DNA of 64,000 nt from Congeria kusceri. Its lineage: Eukaryota > Mollusca > Bivalvia > Myida > Dreissenidae. Every line of letters begins with the position of its first letter. Position 1 is the first letter of the stretch. The notes under the pieces were generated by a model that worked only from the letters and a program-made list of their open reading frames with translations, was not told the DNA's origin and did not search any database. The stretch spans positions 12,279,558-12,343,557 of the forward strand of contig CM051033.1 of assembly GCA_027627225.1 (NCBI GenBank), given 5' to 3'. The position numbers and the translations under genes were made by a program. Of this stretch, positions 60,396 to 64,000 are shown one piece after another.

Positions 60396-60467
60396 GTCTG
60401 AATGGTGGAGTGGTTGGCGCACGCGATTTTTATCTCAAAGGTCCCGGGTTCGAGTCACGGCGAAGGC
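60396..60467 (+). repeat. tRNA-like sequence, type unclear
   Basis: It has an A-box-like tggtggagtggttggcgcac and a B-box-like gggttcgagtc at tRNA spacing, but the outer strands do not pair and the anticodon stem is poor. It is followed by a T-run. Probably a decayed tRNA or SINE head. Confidence 0.45.
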
Positions 60468-60803
60468 AAATTTTTTAATTCACCTTTTTTCTTTATATAA
60501 TATTTGTTTTAGATTATTCCAGATGCTGTAGTTTTTGCAGTTAAAGCATGTAATGATATTTTGCAAGAACACGAAAAATCTGTGAGCAAGTCCCTTTTAT
60601 GTTTAGTAATGAATGAAATGAGAAGAGGGATAATATAAATAGTGCCTTATACGGTTGATCGTTCTCGTGAGATTTGTTTAAAAAATACACTGATGACTGA
60701 ATTACAAGTCAAACGATATAGTCAAGCGACATGTAGAACGATAATTATTATGGTTGCAAGTAAATAGATCATTAATGATTTAGCTACAAGTAAAATACCG
60801 TAC
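60468..60803. other. Intergenic, no gene seen
   Basis: AT-rich spacer; nothing recognised. Confidence 0.5.
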
Positions 60804-61187
60804 GGCCATACAAATTTGATTCTATGTTTAACGTCCCATGATTTTTTTAAACCTACCAATCAGGCAGGAAAAAACAAACAATGAGTCGATAAAAACATTC
60901 TTCCTTCACAGCTTATTCATGGCAGTGGTACAAGTTAAAGCAAATGTTTAGCTGCAAAACTGTTATATATCATCTTCACACTGGGAACCTACTTTATCAC
61001 AGTTTTTTAACTGTGTAAAATGACTAGTTGCACAATATTTTTGCAAAAACACCTAAAAGTCTTTTTATTTCAATTTTCATAAGCTTTCCAACTCGATTTT
61101 TTACATTGTCAGAATTGTTTTTTCGTTCAGGCAACCAAAAACCTACCAGCCCGAGGACGCTAAACATAGATTCGAATTCGTATGGCC
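60804..61187. mobile_element. Fold-back MITE family 4, copy A (384 bp)
   Basis: The left end ggccatacaaatttgattct and the right end ttcgaattcgtatggcc are inverted, and the similarity extends inward (tgtttaacgtccc facing ggacgctaaaca). Flanks are TAC and TAA, a possible decayed TTA-type duplication. The whole sequence matches 63069-63461 in inverse orientation. Confidence 0.8.
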
Positions 61188-62150
61188 TAATATAGCGACA
61201 AGTGCGCTTATCAATATATTTAATTACCAGTAGTGTCATACAGGGTGTCCGAAAAGAAGGGTAATTCTTTAAAAATGTCTGAATCCATGACTATTGTTAT
61301 AAAATGTAACGTTATGTTTTAGCTGACACCATCAACTTTATTCGGGAATTCCGAATTAATTGTGTGAAATGTCATTCCAGTAAGTTGCGCAAATTCGGAA
61401 ATTTCTACAATGACCTCGTTTCGAGATTACTTTTTTCCCACAATTTTAACAAAGCGCCCTCTATCAGTTAGCGCTGAACACCTGTGGACGGACAGTGACC
61501 ACATTATTCTGAGGACACTTCGTCACGGCCCGGTATCGTCGTTAGGTAATCGAATTATTTTCGGACATCCGTGTTTCCCGGACGCCCGGGCGGTATTGGA
61601 TTAATCACTCGCGGGGTGGCCGTATTTTAGACAGGTATTGACCAGGTAATTTTACGAGTAGACAATCGGTTTATTTGAATTGTATTCAGACCACGAAAGC
61701 CAATGGCTCTTATTTGAGCGATCTGGCAGTCTTGTTATGCCATATTGCGCAAGTCTAAATGCCTCACCCACAGGTGGCCGAAAAATCTAGCAGGGTAGTC
61801 GGATTATTACCATGGCGGATGGGTTGGCGTATTGATATGGAATTTAGATATTGTCGGAATAGCTAATAAAAGTGTATTACCAAAATCTCTTGACTGTGAA
61901 AATTATCGCTAAATAACCGCGGTCGTTTTCTGACACTAAGACTCTTTAGCTAATGTTTGATAATAATTTGGTGTCAAAACACATTTTTATCGACATAGTG
62001 TATTTTTTGTTCAAAAATCGGCGTTCGTCAAAACTAACGTTGATAATTTAAAAAGAAGTACAATAGTAAAGCGCGTATGTTCGACATGATTTTGTCTTAA
62101 CCACTTGAATACTGGCGAGTTTTTAACCTCTCCCTCAAATCTTCAAATTG
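61188..62150. other. Intergenic; lone mariner-type end at 61240
   Basis: At 61240-61260 the sequence acagggtgtccgaaaagaag resembles a Tc1/mariner terminus; no matching partner end was found nearby. No gene is seen. A 64-aa frame at 61410-61604 has no domain. Confidence 0.4.
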
Positions 62151-62691
62151 TACAGTTGACTCCCGATGCCTCGAACTCGATATTTTTATGCTATATATTC
62201 ATATGAATTTCTGTCGTTTGGCTCGAATTCGCGAGGGTCGATTTTCGGATGGCTCGAAGTATTTGTCACGGTCCCAGTTACAGTTTTCACACATTTAATT
62301 GTTTGTTTGGCTCGAACACGCTTCAGTCGCATCGAGTCGTTAATAGATTATAGGCGACTTGTTAGTGTAAATTGTTAAGAGAACGCATTAATTGATTTCA
62401 TAGCTTTCAAAAACTCAAATTAATAACATATTTAATATAATTAACATATAATAACAATATTTTAAAACAATTTTGTATTATATATATATATAAATAAAGG
62501 TATGATGTATGTTTTAACCAGTATAGATAGATATATGAATACCCTTCAACAGAAGATTTGAAAATATGAATAACTGCGCGTACAATTGAACATATAGTAC
62601 ACATTCTGGAACTCCGTTTAGCTCGAAGTTTCGATGGCTCGAAGTTTCCATGCCGGTCCCTGAGACTTCGAGCCATCGGGAGTGGATTGTA
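62151..62691. mobile_element. pogo/Tigger-like MITE, 541 bp
   Basis: The ends tacagttgactcccgatg and catcgggagtggattgta form inverted repeats of about 25 bp extending into ctcgaa / ttcgag, with TA at both borders. Subterminal ctcgaa words are frequent. The CAGTTGACTC-type terminus plus TA duplication is typical of pogo/Tigger elements. No transposase is present. A lone right end lies at 12674-12764. Confidence 0.75.
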
Positions 62692-62878
62692 TATAGTTCA
62701 TATTTCAAACTATTAAAGACATAGCCCACTTTAAAATAGCTCACACTGTACTTTATATAACAAATTACAAAATATATTATCACACATTACTTTCGTACAC
62801 ATATCAATGGCCACAAGTTATTATTGCGTAGTTCACAGTTCATTGATACATGTCGTATTAGGCGTTAAAAAAACGTTG
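62692..62878. other. Short spacer
   Basis: AT-rich spacer between two transposons; nothing recognised. Confidence 0.5.
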
Positions 62879-63597
62879 TTGGTTTCCGCTTACCCGACCG
62901 CCCCAACCCCCTTTTCCGCCGAAAATTAACGTTTTTTTGCCTATAAATAATTAACTTTTTCTTAGTTTCGTGAAAAAAAAAAAAGCAGTTTTCGCTGACT
63001 AGTATATATAGGTTTCTTGCTAGGAATCTCGTTGTCAAAGGTGCAGTTTCTTTTTTGGGAGGCGTTTAGGCCATAACAATTTGATTCTGTGTTAAGCGTC
63101 TCGGGCTGGTAGGTTTTCGGATGCCTGAACGAAAGAAAACAACAACACAATTTTGCCAATGTGAAAAACGAGTTACAAATTTGGGGAAAACAGTACTTAA
63201 AGGTGTTTTTACAAATATTAAAAAAATAGCGTGCAACTAGTCGATTTACGAAGTTAAATTACTGTACTACAGTAGGTTCCCAATATGAAGATGATATATA
63301 ACAGTTTTGCAAGTAAACATTTGCTTTAACTTGTACCACTGCCATGAATAAGTTGTGAAATAAACATGTTTTTTTATCTACATGTTTGTTTTATCCTACC
63401 TGGTTGATGGGTCTCAAAAAAATCATGGGGACGCTAAACAAAGAATCAAATTTGTATGGCCTTATATATTTTTCTTGCAGCCGAATATACTTAAACTGTG
63501 GAGTGAATATGCGGCGAAGAACAAAAAGTTAAAGAAACAAAAGTTATTTTTTACCTACTCTTCTAGATTTTTTTGGAGATGTGAGAGGAAACCAACC
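62879..63597 (+). mobile_element. GGTTTCCGCTTAC element interrupted by a MITE
   Basis: Left end ggtttccgcttacccgac, right end gagaggaaaccaacc (inverted). The two outer parts together match the uninterrupted copy at 58307-58625 on the opposite strand. The family-4 MITE at 63069-63461 splits it after gaggcgttta. Confidence 0.75.
63069..63461. mobile_element. Fold-back MITE family 4, copy B (393 bp), nested
   Basis: Starts ggccataacaatttgattct and ends tcaaatttgtatggcc. It is bordered by TTA on both sides (63066-63068 and 63462-63464), as for PIF/Harbinger elements. It matches copy A in inverse orientation over nearly its full length. Confidence 0.85.
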
Positions 63598-64000
63598 ATT
63601 TACTGTTGTTGTTTTTTTTTTGGCCTTACATAACTTGGAAGTGAGAACTGTGAAGTATGGTATGGTACCTGTTGCAAAGTCCAATCAGGGATCCATTGAT
63701 GAGGCGCGGAACGTCTACCGCGTGTGCCTTTATATGCTTATTTTGAATCCGTTACAGTCCTACTGGACCAAGCTACAACTGACCGTGATCTGGGGCCATA
63801 TTCCAGAAACATTATAAGTTTATCTTAAAATATTTTCACTTAAGTTCCGATTTGGGTAAGGTAATATTTTTAAAACTGCATATAAATTAGTGAACCAAAT
63901 TACTGTTAAGTAAATAGTAGTCAATAATAAGTTGATAATTAGTGAACACTAAGCTGAATCCCATGTATACATGGGAAAAAATGCTAAAGAAAAACGACAA
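63598..64000. repeat. Start of a gggcc-type dispersed repeat at window end
   Basis: From about 63793 the sequence (ggggccatattccagaaac, then cttaaaatattttcacttaa) resembles the 5187/16868 family and runs toward the window edge. 63598-63790 holds nothing recognisable. Confidence 0.35.

Overview
The window is nuclear DNA from an animal, almost certainly a bivalve mollusc. The evidence is AT-rich sequence, one spliced gene, a scatter of tRNA-Glu copies, mollusc-type SINEs, several miniature inverted-repeat transposons and long satellite arrays. Some dispersed repeats resemble families I associate with dreissenid mussels, but no species can be proven from this text. None of the long open frames apart from the hes exon and the transposase remnants looks like a gene; most lie in triplet repeats or transposon debris.

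The only complete protein gene I can support is a hairy/HES1-type bHLH-Orange repressor on the minus strand. It has three coding exons between 28812 and 26404 and encodes 354 aa ending in WRPW. Its upstream region (28813-29604) is GC-rich and carries a TATA-like box, a CCAAT box, two perfect CGTGGGAA Su(H)/RBPJ sites and CACGTG E-boxes. A third perfect Su(H) site lies in intron 2. A separate plus-strand promoter (TCTCGCGAGA at 24383) precedes a 33-codon frame that may be the first exon of an unidentified gene.

Layout: 1-9 kb holds a Harbinger-like MITE, tRNA-Glu copies, a nested TA-flanked MITE and a 1.1-kb element with a ~160-bp internal period. 9-24 kb is non-coding with possible regulatory blocks, three MITE copies, two minisatellites (38/53-bp and 26-bp) and GAT triplet tracts. 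24-30 kb is the hes neighbourhood. 30-37 kb is mostly plain sequence with a truncated SINE and a MITE. 37.27-39.32 kb is a 35-bp satellite followed by a SINE with a doubled tRNA head and an intact tRNA-Glu. 41.9-43.3 kb is a decayed Tc1/mariner transposon with both ends. 50.9-55.5 kb is a 32-bp satellite with a 498-bp internal duplication. 56-64 kb is a transposon graveyard with a clear nested insertion that can be dated against an empty copy.

Functionally, hes looks like a Notch-responsive repressor gene sitting alone in a gene-poor, repeat-rich interval. The other features are mostly selfish or structural DNA, plus candidate enhancers that need comparison with other species.
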